From the NCBI RefSeq assembly GCF_033439725.1, contig NW_026944389.1, positions 310,001-374,000 of the forward strand: a stretch of DNA of 64,000 bases, in the 5' to 3' direction. The stretch is from Neurospora tetraspora. Lineage: Eukaryota > Ascomycota > Sordariomycetes > Sordariales > Sordariaceae. Shown piece by piece: positions 22,481 through 34,070 of this stretch. A program made the translations under genes and the position numbers. The notes under the pieces are model-generated. The model saw nothing but the letters and a program-made list of their open reading frames with translations. It had not been told where the DNA came from and did not search any database. Numbering within the stretch: position 1 is the first letter of the stretch; every line of letters starts with the position of its first letter.

Positions 22481-23857
22481 TGCATCTCTCTTGGCCAAGT
22501 ACCCGAACTCCCTAGACGGCATTCCACGTCCTGGGAGGCGAGAAACACCTTCTGAGAGCGTCTGTCCAACGCCATGCAAGACATGACCATTGTATACAAT
22601 GAGGACCGTCTTCCACCGGCTACAGGTACATTTGCCACCGCCAACACCCTTTATTAACCGCCAGATACAGTGGGTATTAGCCAAGCCATTAGCTCTACAA
22701 CTTCAAGCCGGCCAAGTCCAGCAACAGTTGCGGGTCGAGAACACTCACGTCAGGAGGTTGAAAGCTTCAACAGGAAGCTGCCCCTGTCTTCATCGAGAAA
22801 CACACATGTTAAAAGAGCCCGGGCTCTCGACGACGACGAGGTGGAAATGATCGGTTACGAGCTACTTGTACGTCTCTCCCTAAGTTGTTTTATTACCGTA
22901 GCGGGAAAATAGGGAAAGTGTAAAGCCTTTGTAGGGGGGTTGAAGCCTTAACAACCTGACTCGCCTTTGCACCTCAAATAGCCTTTGCACGTAAGGAGGT
23001 TTCTAATTAGTTGGATTCATTTTCTCCCTAAAACTATCGCTAAAATGGAAAATCTATAGCGGTTCTTATAGGGGGGCGGTTAGTCGTTCCTTCCCAAAAT
23101 CCAAATCCTCCAAATCCTCAAATTAAAGCCCATATCCCAAGACCCACGTTCACGATAATTCTTTCCCAAAGTCAACGCTCTATATTAATAAGATCATCGA
23201 AGCCCCTCTCAATCAATTAGGCCAGTAGCTCAATAGTTTTCGTCGTCGCTCTCTTTCTTATCGTCGCCAATTCGATTCCACTAGCGGTCGCTTTTTTTCC
23301 GTCACGCGAAAAGTTTCGCGCGACTTGTAAATAACTTCATTTCTCGGACTTCGAAATCAAAGTCCTCTCTGCCCGTTCGCCCGCCTATCCGCCTATCCGC
23401 CTACCTAAGCCCGCCCACTAAATTCCCTAGCATCGGCTTTCTATAGTAAATACTATAGAAGGCCTTCTAAGGAGTTGTCTTTTTTTCGTAGGCATCTCCC
23501 ATTTCTAACCAATCAGGTATCGCGCTGCGTGCAAAGCCTTGTTACCTCGCCTTCGCTTTAATACCAACCGACCCTTCAACCCCCTCACAAAGGCTTCACG
23601 GCCTCCCTATATTCCCGCTTCGGTACATTCCCTCTTATAAAGTGAACTAGGAAGAAAGTAGCTAATAAATTACCCATATCAAGGTCAACAAGTCACTCGC
23701 CTGTGACTTTGCCGATCCTGATTTTGCGACGAGATGGGTCTGCGCTCCGAGGAAGGAGACCGAAAAGTTCGAAGAAAACCTGAGAACAGCGGCGAGAAGA
23801 CGCCAACAAATTGCGCGTGGAATGCAGCAGGAGGACACTGTGTCTAACGATGCTTAA
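22481..23857 (+). pseudogene. Family member A4, truncated and disrupted
   Basis: Similarity begins abruptly at about 22481 with LLAKYPNSLDGIP, so the 5' half is absent. A frameshift and a TGA lie near 22545, after which ERLSNAMQDMTIVYNEDR continues in another frame to a GT donor near 22624. A later exon contains NTHVRRLKA and, after a repeated segment, ARALDDDEVEMIGYELL, ending at a GT donor at 22871 or close by. The exon that should follow (A-H-x-G...FPSF) is missing, and a MITE (22896-23623) lies in its place. The last exon is intact: 23684..23857, starting VNKSLACDFADPDFATRW and ending with a basic helix. This is clearly a pseudogene. It shows the C-terminal sequence that A1 lost to its TGA. 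Confidence 0.65.
22896..23623. mobile_element. MITE with TA target site (Tc1/mariner-like), 728 bp
   Basis: The ends form an inverted repeat of about 50 bp: CCGTAGCGGGAAAATAGGGA at the left and, reversed, CCGAAGCGGGAATATAGGGA at the right, followed on both sides by AAGCCTTTGT and GGGGGTTGAAG. TA dinucleotides at 22894-22895 and 23624-23625 flank it, the target site of Tc1/mariner elements. The interior lacks a transposase frame and includes the repeated CCGCCTATCCGCC near 23388-23410. The inverted repeats have diverged, so the element is older than the two hAT-type MITEs. Confidence 0.8.
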
Positions 23858-24313
23858 GCCGTGTCCTGAAGCTTCTCACGTCCGGTTCCGTCTCTTTGGA
23901 CTCTGCACGAAATTCTCACGGTTTTTTCTTCCACCGACGACCTTGGAAGGAGAAGGGGAAGAGAACAAACAAGGACAGGGAGGAAGTCAAAACGCTACCT
24001 CTAAGCATTCCTTTGCTGCATTTATTGACACAAAGAGCTTACTTGTTTCCTGTCATCACTCACCCAGCTTGTATTTGTGTTCTGACTGTTGATCAGTACC
24101 TCGAAATTACTAGAACTAAACTTTCCTTTGCCTTCTGAGCAAGTGATCTGACCCCTTCGTTGTCTGCTATAAGCAGTAATCGACTTCCTTATAAGACGGG
24201 CTCTCGCCGTCCAGCAGGATCATACTGTCCTCCCTACCGCGTGGACCTTCGAACTTCGCCGCGAGCATCAACTAGCCATTATCATAGAGGAAGCTCAGAC
24301 GACAGAACCTACC
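23858..24313. other. Intergenic, promoter of A5
   Basis: No gene is recognised between the end of A4 and the start of A5. The region should contain the promoter and leader of A5. Confidence 0.5.
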
Positions 24314-26106
24314 ATGGACACAGATTCCCCCGTGTACCGCTCTATTGGAGAGATTCTTGAAGAGGGACTCAAGAACGGCACCACCCAAGAAGATGGTTAT
24401 CAAGGCTACATTACCTCGAAAGCGCACGGTGACCGTCTACGACAACGCTATGAAGCGCTCAGGAACGGAAAAGATTACAGCGAATTAAAGCATCCCAACA
24501 GCATGGATGACTTACCCAAGACCGACGCCGAGCGAAAGAGATGGAGAAAGAATATTTATGAAGCGATCACGGACTACAGTCAATTGACGGAGGATTCCGA
24601 GGAAGACGAGCCTCGGGTTCCTCAGGCCGGTACCGCGGTCCCTCCCCAAACACCCGCAACGAAGAAAACTGGCGCTGGATCCCCTACGATTACAGCTGTA
24701 GAAGGGTGCTCTCCCGATTCAATCTCCGACAGTTCGACCTCTGAAACTTCACCAGTGGCTCATGCTACTGGCAAAATGTCTGAGGGCGGCAACCAAGCCG
24801 ACAGCACTCAGGCTTCAAAGAAGAAGAAAAAGAAGGACAACTCTCAGATACTCCGTGTCAAAGCATTGAAGCCGCTCGAGGTAGAGCTGATTGCCCATGA
24901 AATTCTGGTCTGTCACTTCCTCTTCTCTCATAACCGCCCTGGAATGTCTTGCTAACATATCCCATCATGACAAACAGTCACTCGCAGAAGAAGCCCACAA
25001 AGGCAACATCAACTACGCCCCTTGGGTCTTTATTAACAAAGCCAAGTCTGCCCCACCTTCCACGTATTATCGTGATTATAAGTCTTTCAGCTTGAGAGTG
25101 GAAGACATTCTAAAGGCTCTTCGCAGCGAGAAGAATATCGTGTACAAATTTACTATCATTGATCAGAAGATGCGGCTCGTGGCTACTCCAAGAGCGGAGT
25201 CGGGGGTGCGTTTCTTTTTTCCTAATCCCTACTCCCTCCGCTCCCACACACTTTCCCCCATCCGTATACCTCAATGCTGGGAAATAAATTAGGTAGAAGC
25301 TAATCGGGCATATAATTCCCACGATATAGAAATCGAGAACCAACCGCAAAGGCAACCAAAACAAAAGCATAGTGATGTCTGAAGGGCACAAGGTCCTGTC
25401 AGAACAGAAGAAGGCGGCCGCCCGTATGATGCCACCGCAAAAGACATCACAAGTTCAAAAGACATCACAAGTTCAAAAGACATCACAAGTTCAAAAGACT
25501 CGCCAGCAGAGAAAGCCTTCTGGCTCCATCTCATCAAGCTCCATGTCCAGATCTGGGACACCAAGCAAGCCTCCCGCTCCCAGACACCAGAAACGCGGAG
25601 GCAAAGCCTCTGGCTCTGCTTCTGCTTCTGCTTCCGCTTCTCCTTCTACTTCTGCTGCTGCCCCTGTTTCTGCCTTTGCTTCCGGAACACCACGTTCAGT
25701 GAGCCATACCTACACCTCGACCCCGACCTCGAGAAACCCGCCCGTGTACATGAGACCGCAAGTTCCACCACACGAATGGGACACCACCTCCAGACGACTT
25801 TTTGGCCCCACGTCCCGCTCGGGGTCCATGTCCTCCACATCCATGGACACGGGGACGCATCGTCTGCCGGCTCTGCATCCGACAAAGCCATCGTTACACA
25901 GCGACACGACAGGAGCGTCGGCTTCTGGGACTCCTGCTTCTGGATCTGGAACGGCGCCTGCGAGTGCGAGCTTGAGCAAGGGGAAGGGGAAGGTGAAGGA
26001 GAAGGGAAGGGAGAGGGTAGAATCGAAGAGCCCCCCAGATGGAAGTACGCCGAGTAAGAAAGCGAGAGGTGAGGAGGACGCGAAGGGGAAGGGGAAGGAG
26101 AAGTAA
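24314..26106 (+). CDS. Family member A5, long form with disordered tail
   Basis: Model join(24314..24907,24978..25205,25330..26106), 532 aa. All exons join in phase 0; the last acceptor (ATATAG) is inferred from frame. The N-terminal 90 residues carry the family motifs DGYQGYITSKAHGDRLRQRY, SMDDLP and RKRWRKNIYEAITDY. A Ser/Thr-rich acidic linker with a Lys run (KKKKKK) near residue 175 follows, then LKPLEVELIAHEIL. Exon 2 encodes SLAEEAHKGNINYAPWV and YKSFSLRVEDILKALR, the family core. Exon 3 is a long low-complexity tail. It includes three copies of KTSQVQ, Ser/Ala-rich runs, a Pro-rich part and a basic end (PSKKARGEEDAKGKGKEK) that could be a nuclear signal. Function is unknown. Among cluster A members it is the most complete and has no disabling change. 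Confidence 0.72.
25440..25497 (+). repeat. 18-bp tandem repeat inside A5 (3 copies)
   Basis: Three successive copies of AAGACATCACAAGTTCAA encode KTSQVQ three times. The period is a multiple of three, so copy-number changes would keep the frame. Confidence 0.9.
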
Positions 26107-26372
26107 AGGAAGAAGGAATGAGTAAGTGAGGCTCATGAAGTGGATGAGCGCTGTTCATGGTTCGAGATACGAGGAAACGGATAGGAAATCACAGGTGGTT
26201 CAAAGGTGGTGTTATACATGTTTGTTGGATTTTCGTTTCCTAAATATTTTCCTGTGATGAACTGCCTGGTCTCTTGTTCACTACCTCCCTTTCACACTCA
26301 TGCCCTCCATTTGTGAGTCGTCAAAAGAACTTGAAGACGAAGACGCCACCTCACTTTGCACTCAACCAAAAT

Positions 26373-26525
26373 ATGCCAAGGTGTATCGCTGAAAGAGGTG
26401 GTCAATGCGCGGCCAAAAAGGAGTGTACCTGCATGACGTGGTGGGCAGACGACTGCGGCAAGCTTCGGGGGCTGATTTGGACGGGACTGACGGACGATAG
26501 CAGCCGCTGTATAATTCACGGATGA
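26373..26525 (+). CDS. Possible small cysteine-rich peptide (50 aa)
   Basis: An ATG at 26373 opens 50 codons containing six Cys (MPRCIAERGGQC...CTC...DDC...RCIIHG). A longer in-frame start lies at 26274. No secretion signal is visible from 26373, and the segment before it is not clearly hydrophobic. Small Cys-rich proteins are often secreted effectors or toxins, but nothing else supports that here. It lies just downstream of A5 on the same strand and could be chance. Confidence 0.22.
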   Translation: MPRCIAERGGQCAAKKECTCMTWWADDCGKLRGLIWTGLTDDSSRCIIHG

Positions 26526-27306
26526 CACACTGTGTGCTTTGGCCACACCAGGTTTACGTGGGGCAGAGGATGGAAACTGTTGGAAGGGAAGTTGGGAAGA
26601 TGGAAGCTTCGGGTCGTCAGAGATAGGACGATGACCCGGCAACGGAGGAGGAACGAGTGGTGGGCGACGAGGGAAAACCGTTTGCATATTTCTCACCAGT
26701 TCCCCTTTGCGAATAGCTTGGGATCTAAATCAGTCGAAAGGTGAATTCGACGGTGAATCAGCAGCTGTCAGTTCAGGTTTAATCAATGGCAGCTGCCAGG
26801 TGACTGATTGACACCGGAGCATGAAGTTTGAGGGCGGAAAGTGGGCCGCCATGGGGGTTGAGATGAAAAATTGCAGGAAAATAAACAAGGTTCGGGAGAT
26901 GGACCACCACTAAAATGGAAGGAGCGCAAGGTCAGAGACGAAAAAGTACCGTTTGTACACTGTTTGCTAACACTTCAGCAGTGCAGGTTTGGGTTGGGAC
27001 GAGGCTGAGAGTGGATCACATAGGGGTCGTCAAGTCGCCCGGTCGGTTACCGGGCAACCTCAAGGTGCAATGGATGATGGGACGAGGAATGACGCGTCGG
27101 TTCCGGAGGCTCTGACCCACGGTAGCCAGCCCACCTTCGGTATATCTGATTCAATATTTCCGAAATTGATTTCAACTCACGTATTTAAACCCCCTCACCT
27201 CTTTTTCCCCCACAGAATCCTGACAAAACAACCTCAGAAAGACGTTACCCTCAGGTGTGACGGCTTTCTGCCACAAGCTTCAAATTTGACTCCATCATTG
27301 ATCAAA
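26526..27306. other. Intergenic, promoter of A6
   Basis: No domain is found. A TATA-like element (GTATTTAAACC) lies at about 27180-27190, roughly 120 bp before the ATG of A6. It is followed by a CT-rich stretch typical of fungal transcription starts. Confidence 0.45.
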
Positions 27307-28915
27307 ATGGAGTTTACCTGGTCGTACAACAACGGCCGCCCCGTCCCCAACTCTGGCGGCGCCGGCCAGGGTAGCTACGTCAACGATGGCCACATCCAAC
27401 CAGACAATCTGAACGGCTTTGACGACATAGCTGGCTTTGGCTACCCCGTCAGCCAGGCTGGAAGTGACCCCATGGCCATCGACTTTGATGAACCTGAGAA
27501 CAACCACCCTGGCTTCGGCCATTCAACCAATCATCCAGGTGTTAATCAGCCCAACGACAACATGAACCAAGCTGGCATCGACCAGATGGCTCTTGACTTC
27601 GACATGGACGAACTTGACAGCCAACCTGATTTCGACATCGGCGGTCTAGACCGTCATCCTGGCGTCAATCAGCACTACGAAAACATGAACCAAGCTGGCA
27701 TCGACCAGATCTCTCTTGGCCTCGACATGGACGAACTTGACAGCCAACCTGATTTCGACATCGGCGGTCCAGACGGTCATCCGGGTGTTAATCAGCCCAA
27801 CGAACATGAACCAGGCTGGCATCGATCAGATAGGCCTGGACCTTGCCGAACCTCAAATCAACCACCCTGACTTCGACTATGCCCACGCGGGCAAAACCAT
27901 CACACAGATGGTGAATGAGGAGACCAACGGTGAGTACCAAGGGTACTTCACCTCCCGCCAGCATCGCAAAGAGCTGGAGCAGCAGTACATGCAGCAGCAA
28001 GCTGCGAGAATCCTTGCGACCATCAACCCCGCCTCTCTGGCCGACCTGCCTGGAGACGAGGCCAAGCGCAAGGAGTGGCGTCAAAAGACCACGGAGGCGA
28101 TCCGGGATTTCACCAACGTGGTAAACAGAAACCGAATCAAAGGTGAGCCTAATCCATTGACAGCATGCCAAGCACACGCTACACTTGTAACAATGCTTCC
28201 TGTCCTTGAACGTCCATCCCAATATCGGGCCAATCATTTTACTCCTCCCTCACTCCGTCACATCGTGACAGAGAAGTGGCATTCGGACCATCCTCAGATC
28301 TCACTAACCAAGACTTGAGACTCATTTTCGTTACATGTTCCACCCAAGCTGTTAGCTGACAGTATCTCACAATAGAAACCAAGGACGCGCAGGGAAACGT
28401 CATCAAACAAGAAGAGATTGAGAACACGCATGTCCGCCGCGTTCGAACTCTCTCCTTGTTCGTCACTGAGCTCATCGCCGACAAGATCTTGGTTAGTCTC
28501 TCTCACACCTGAATCTGTTTTCGGACCTTTCGCTAACACCCATCACATCAACAGGAGGCGGCAGAGGAAGCCCACCAGGGCAACACCGGAATTGCTCCGT
28601 GGGTCGAGAAATCTTCATGGTTTCTCGAAAAGTACCCGACTCTCGACGCCCGCATGCAGGCGGTTCTTGTCGCGCTCCGGAGGAACAAGAGCGTTCCTCA
28701 CGCTTACCTCCAGGTCATCGCGACCAACCGCTTTGTGGCCGTCCCGAAGGCCGAAATCAAGGTTAGTATTTCCTCTTCCTGGACTTTGAGAGCAGTTAGA
28801 GTCTGACCGGAGTGTTTGAATGCATCAGGGAAAGGATGAGAACATGACCTGCAACGGCAATAGGGGTGAGCTGCTTCGTGAGGGCCTGAAAGCCAGGAAG
28901 GGCGAGGGCAACTGA
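27307..28915 (+). pseudogene. Family member A6, disrupted by a 2-bp deletion in an internal repeat
   Basis: Exons 27307..28142, 28376..28491, 28555..28761 and 28829..28915 join in phase by GT-AG introns. The N-terminal part (MEFTWSYNNGRP) is followed by a 41-residue repeat (core NMNQAGIDQ and SQPDFDIGG). In the third repeat AACGACAACATG has become AACGAACATG, so the ATG frame runs out of phase and stops at 27868-27870. The other frame carries the conserved part: EYQGYFTSRQHRKELEQQY, ASLADLP, KEWRQKTTEAIRDFTNVVN, IENTHVRRV, AEEAHQGNTGIAPWV, EKYPTLDARM and a basic end. An internal ATG within the third repeat could still start the core domain. Apart from the deletion all exons are intact, so the lesion is probably recent or strain-specific. 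Confidence 0.72.
27538..27904 (+). repeat. 123-bp coding tandem repeat (3 units)
   Basis: Units start at about 27538, 27661 and 27784, exactly 123 bp apart (41 codons). Units 1 and 2 are highly alike. Unit 3 is shorter by 2 bp and diverges in its second half, where it passes into the family core (HAGKTITQM). The deletion in unit 3 shifts the reading frame. Confidence 0.88.
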
Positions 28916-29409
28916 GCTTTGGGATTTTCTCTTTGCTGCTTTTTTTCCGCGATGCACGGCCGGAAAGTCAACCAACTTAGTACCAGGTTTAAGGGGTTTT
29001 GCGATCAGGGATTGGCGATGGAGGCTACATCGGAACGGGAGTTTTAGGGTTGATGGTTAGGTAGGGAATCCAAAAGCCCGGCGTTTGATGGACGTGTTTT
29101 GTTTGTCCCATAGCATTTTAGCGACGGCGTTTGGCTCATTAATCCAGCATAGCGGTTGAATTCTTCTTTCCCATTTGTCTTTGACAGAACGTACAATACT
29201 ATCTTACTCCAGCGGTCCAGCCCGGCCGCTCTTGATCTTCAAACAGGCCACTTTTGACTTTTATATACCTACCTTAAGCTCTCATATTAATGAAACTCCT
29301 TCCTTTTCCGCCAAACAATCCTGGACAAATGAGCTCAAAAGCACACCACCTCCTTGTGCAACGGCTGGCCGCCAGATTCCACAAGCATCAAAGGTAGCCT
29401 AAACATCAA
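28916..29409. other. Intergenic, promoter of A7
   Basis: No gene is seen. The region contains the 3' flank of A6 and the leader of A7, ending with AACATCAAAATGGAGTTCACC, which closely matches the start of A6. Confidence 0.5.
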
Positions 29410-30075
29410 AATGGAGTTCACCTGGTCGTACAACAACGTTACGACCCTACCCCCTGGTACCAGGTTGGCCATGCCACCAGGCGAACGTTGACCCTGCGAA
29501 ATTTGGCCAGGCCCCTGAGATAGACCTGGCCTCCACTGGCTAAGCCCATGCGGGTAAGACGATTAGCCAGGTGATGGCGGAGAACACCGCAGATACGTTC
29601 CAGGGATATATTACATCCCACGAGCATGCCGAACGCCTAGAAGCTGAATACACTCAGCTGGCCTCCGCTCAGATCGCGGTTACCATCAGACAAGAATCAC
29701 TCGCGGACATCCCGCGCACCAACGAAGGGCGTGCGCACTGGCGCGAGAGGATTTTCTACGCCATCACCGACTTTAGCAACGTAGTCAACAAAGACCGTAA
29801 GAAGAGCGGGCAGGGAGAGAAAAAGGAGGCAAAATTGCCGGGCAGAAGAAGAGGAAACAAGCGACTCTACACGAGGAATAAGGGGTCATAACGCTGGCGC
29901 CGTATGGAGCCGTCAGCCGAGGCACCAGAGGGAGGACACGCCTTGCGGATACCGAAAACGAGGCCGGCAAGAAGTTGCTATTCCAGCGCGGCTGGTGGGC
30001 GCACACTCCCCCCTCAACGACCCGTCGAGGAGGATAAGCCGGCAATGAAGCCCAAGGTCCAAGAGCCCGTCAGTA
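29410..30075 (+). pseudogene. Family member A7, cut off by the RIP block
   Basis: The ATG at 29410 starts MEFTWSYNN, as in A6, but the frame stops after 26 codons. Further on, other frames carry AHAGKTISQVMAENTADTFQ, then GYITSHEHAERLEAEY, SLADIP and HWRERIFYAITDFSNVVN, all family motifs. The repeats of A6 are absent. The sequence then runs into degenerate coding (KKLLFQRGWW) and ends at about 30076, where AT-rich transposon sequence begins. The core exons are lost. It is a pseudogene closely related to A6, truncated by a transposon insertion or a later deletion. Confidence 0.65.
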
Positions 30076-33000
30076 TTATTATAATCGTCGGCAAAATAAT
30101 CTTACTAAGTAATGAATTTACTATAAAGGATAATATTATTAAATTTTAGGGATGCAAAAATTATTGTAGTATAATTGTTAGAATTACTGATAATATATAA
30201 AATCGCTTAATTTAAATCAATTTAGACGCTAGTACGTTTGATAATAGTATAAAGAACGGAGGCGAAGTAATTATTATAATATATAAATAAATATTAGATT
30301 ATTATAGGAAATACCTAACGACGGGTAATCTTTTTACCGATTTTAGTATTCGTAATTATAATACTGTTAAGGGCGTGAATTTTATCGCGCGAGGGGAGAC
30401 GGGTATAAGGATCAAAATCGCTCGAAATAATGCTTATATTATTAATATAATTAATTGTATATTAAAAGCGAATATAGTTAAAGAAACTTATAAAGACTTA
30501 ATCGTTTATCATAATAATATTAATAGTAATAAAGGTTGGAATAATAATATAGAAGCTATTGCAATTTATATTAATAATTTTATCTTTAATGCCCTCTTTA
30601 TAAACGCGGTTAAAATATATAATTAAATTAATAAGAGTAGGAAAATAATTATTTAATTTGATTACTAACGTAATTGAGTAGAGGTCGTTATTTAACGTAC
30701 TTAATTCGTTATCCGGATTACCGTTTTGAACTATCTAATTAGTAATTTTAATATAAGGGTAGTTGAATTATAGCGTAATTATTTTAATGTTGTACTTTAT
30801 TATAAAAGTGAGATTGAAGGCGAAATAATATAAAATAATTAATTAATAAATATAATAAATAATAAGTATAACTGTAAAACCGAGCATTTATAAGGATAAG
30901 GCTACTTATAAGGGCTGAGGATAGAGTAAATAAAAGGTTCTAATAAGGAAGGAAAATTTTAAATAAATTGAAAGAATTATATACGTACTAAAAACCTTCG
31001 ACCCTATTTAAATTTATATTTTTTCAATTATTTACCGAATATTACGTTTATTTTATTACTTTATATAATTATAGTTGCCTAATTCTAGCGGCTTTAAGTG
31101 CGCGTACTAGAATTGCTTATTTAAAATAAAAGAATAAACGAAAAACATATTTAAAATACCTAATATATTATAAATTGGCAGTATTAATTTAATAATTTTA
31201 TTGCGACTTCGAATTTAGAAGCGCGAAATTTTATTAATCTTAATAAATTATTTATAAAGATAATAGCAAAAAGAATAAAAATAAAATTAAGAAGCAAAAT
31301 AATTGAAGGAAAATATTTTTAAACATCCGTATTAAATGGTCTTCGCCTTTCCTCTTTCCTTTTTATTAAAAAAATTATTACCTTAAATATTAGGGTTAAT
31401 TAAGTACGGCCTAATTTATAAACCAAACGCTAGATTATTTTCTTCCGAATACCTTACAACGGTAATTCTAATAATTATTTAACGTTAAATCCCTCGACCT
31501 TTTCTTTAGGGTTTTTTCTTAATTCGGAATATAATTCCTATATATTAATCTTATCTTGATATGCGGCCTCTTTAACGAAATATTTAATGTCTTTCGGCTC
31601 CTAACTTTTAGTTACTAAATTCTCGAATTTTTATTCTTTTTAGTTATTAATTTTTATAAATTGGGGAAGCGGAACGTCTCTCCCGAATGGATTAGGACTT
31701 TAAATTAGCTTCTATAAATGCGCAACGAAAATTACTAAATAGGTATATTATAAAGAAAGTAAATTAAATTTGTAAATTAAAGGGCCAACCTTTTCTAAAA
31801 TTTTGTAAGGATCTATCTATTTTATTAATTATTTATTCTTCGGATTATTTAATAGATAATAACCTTTATTAAAAGGAAAATAAACTTTATTTTTAATTTT
31901 AAACGATATTAGAAAGTATTTTATATTATATTTTATTTTAACCGCTATACTTACCCTATTAATAAATTCGGCGGCTTTTAATTACAATTTTTAATGTACT
32001 AGTATTAAAGATTCCACTATAATTACTTCTTTTATATTTACGATTAATAGGTTAATTATAGATCTGGGTTTAAAATTATAAATTAATTTGTTTGGAGATA
32101 TATTAATAGTAATTTGGATAGTATTATTGAAATTATATTAAAGTATTACTAATATAAGTAGTTATACCTGGGTATTAATAATGTACTATATAAGAATCAT
32201 TATTTCTGCTATTTAATTAATACATTCGGATGAATTATTTATTCAAGTATAATAGACTATTGAAAATAATAAATTTACTGCTAATACTTTAAAAATATTG
32301 CGCTAAATGGTAAAAACGAATTTTGAATTATAATTGTTAATTATAGCGACTGGTAAATCCTAATTATAATACTGTAAAATTTATAATAGAACGGTAACTA
32401 ATTTTCGTACGCTGTAAATAGAATATCGTATTAATAAAAGTACTTTCTTATTAAATTTATAAGTTACGAAGTATATAGTATTAAACTTATTGAAATCGGC
32501 GATATTCTATATCGTATTAATTAATACACTTATTAGTATATCTATTATAAAATCTATAATAATAATATATTATAACTTGGGAAAAATCCCAATTAGTATA
32601 AATTCGCTAAAAATTAGTTAACGATCGCCTTAATTTTACCGGTATATTTCGTAATACTTAATATATTCCCGAACTATCTATATTTTTTAATATATATAAA
32701 AGTAGGTTAGGTCGTCTATTATTCTATTAATATTAAAGTAATATTCTTCGTTATATACGAATTATAGAATTTCTTATACGAAAGAACGAAAGATATAAAA
32801 GTAACGTTTATCTTAATAATTTATATAGTATAAGAGGCCGTTTTTAAGGAAGTAAGGACCGACGGGTAGATTAGGACGCTTATTAGATTAATGTATATAA
32901 ATATATTTGGGAAAGTTAATATTAGTAATTAATTAGATGATTTTATTATATTTAAGGTCGGAAGGGTAAATTTCAATTAATTATTAGCGAAAAATAAAAG

Positions 33001-33269
33001 AAATAATAGGAATTATAATACGGGTATCTTAGGAAACTTCCGTATATATAAAAGTAAAAGCGTTATTTTCTTTTAAATAATTAAAATGGGACTAGATATG
33101 GGCAAATTTATCGGAAATATCATTATTGTTAGTAGGCTCGATAATTAATAACTTTAATAACGTATCGGGAACGATATTTAATAAGTTTAAAATATAGAAA
33201 ATATTTAAATTAAATTAGGAAGTTTGATTAATAGTATTAGTAAATTTAGGGTTAATTCTAATTAAATTT

Positions 33270-34070
33270 ATAGTTTATAGAAAAGTATATTTAATAATAT
33301 TTATGTCATATTTATTAAATCATATCATTCTACGTAATTTTCATAAAGCCTAAATAATCGTCATCACTTCGGTTTCTATAGAGCCGTATTTCTTTTCGGC
33401 TAGAATAATTAATTTTAATAGGAAATAGATTAGTTTAAGTATAATTAAGGGAATTTTACTTATATTAGGGATAGATTCGCTATCCCCTACGTATTAAAAT
33501 TAAAAAATGTAAACCCTATAAATACTTTTATTAATGTTTGTTTTAATAAATAATACTTCGCTTTTAATATAGTAAAATAAATACGCTTAATGATATAAAT
33601 TCTCCTATATATTGTAAAAAGCTTTCAATTCTTCTTTAATTGGCTCGAATTTAATTTTAGAAATATTAACCTTCCGAGCGTATTTTATTATTCCTAATTA
33701 TAAATCTCCCAATTCTCGTACTCGTTTTAATAATTTAATCTTCTTCTTATTTAATAATTCTTTTTTAACTGTAAATTAGGGTATACTTTTAAATAATTAA
33801 CTAGTTATACCGAACTAAGTTTCTAAAGAATTTAAAATATCCGGAAAATTAAACTTTTAGAACGCTTTAATTCGATTTTCTATACGCAAAAGACCTTTGC
33901 TGTTAATAATACTACTAAGTAATTAAATAAATAGGAAGGCGGCGAAAGATTTATTAGCGCTAATATATATGCGGTACTTAATAAAGAAATTTATAAAGAT
34001 AATTAAGTATTCTAAATACATTTCTTTTATTATATTATAAATAATGATATTATTAATATATATTCGTATA
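33270..34070 (-). mobile_element. Ty3/Gypsy reverse transcriptase-RNase H relic
   Basis: On the minus strand, about 34060-33790 reads a degraded version of the region after the reverse transcriptase active site (NNIIIYN where D-D-I-I-I-Y is usual, then YRIYISANKSFAAF). About 33400-33340 reads AEKKYGSIETEVMTII, typical of the Gypsy RNase H domain. Stops fall at expected Trp positions, as RIP would cause. The full element presumably extended well beyond these limits on both sides. The ends and LTRs were not found by eye. Confidence 0.7.
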
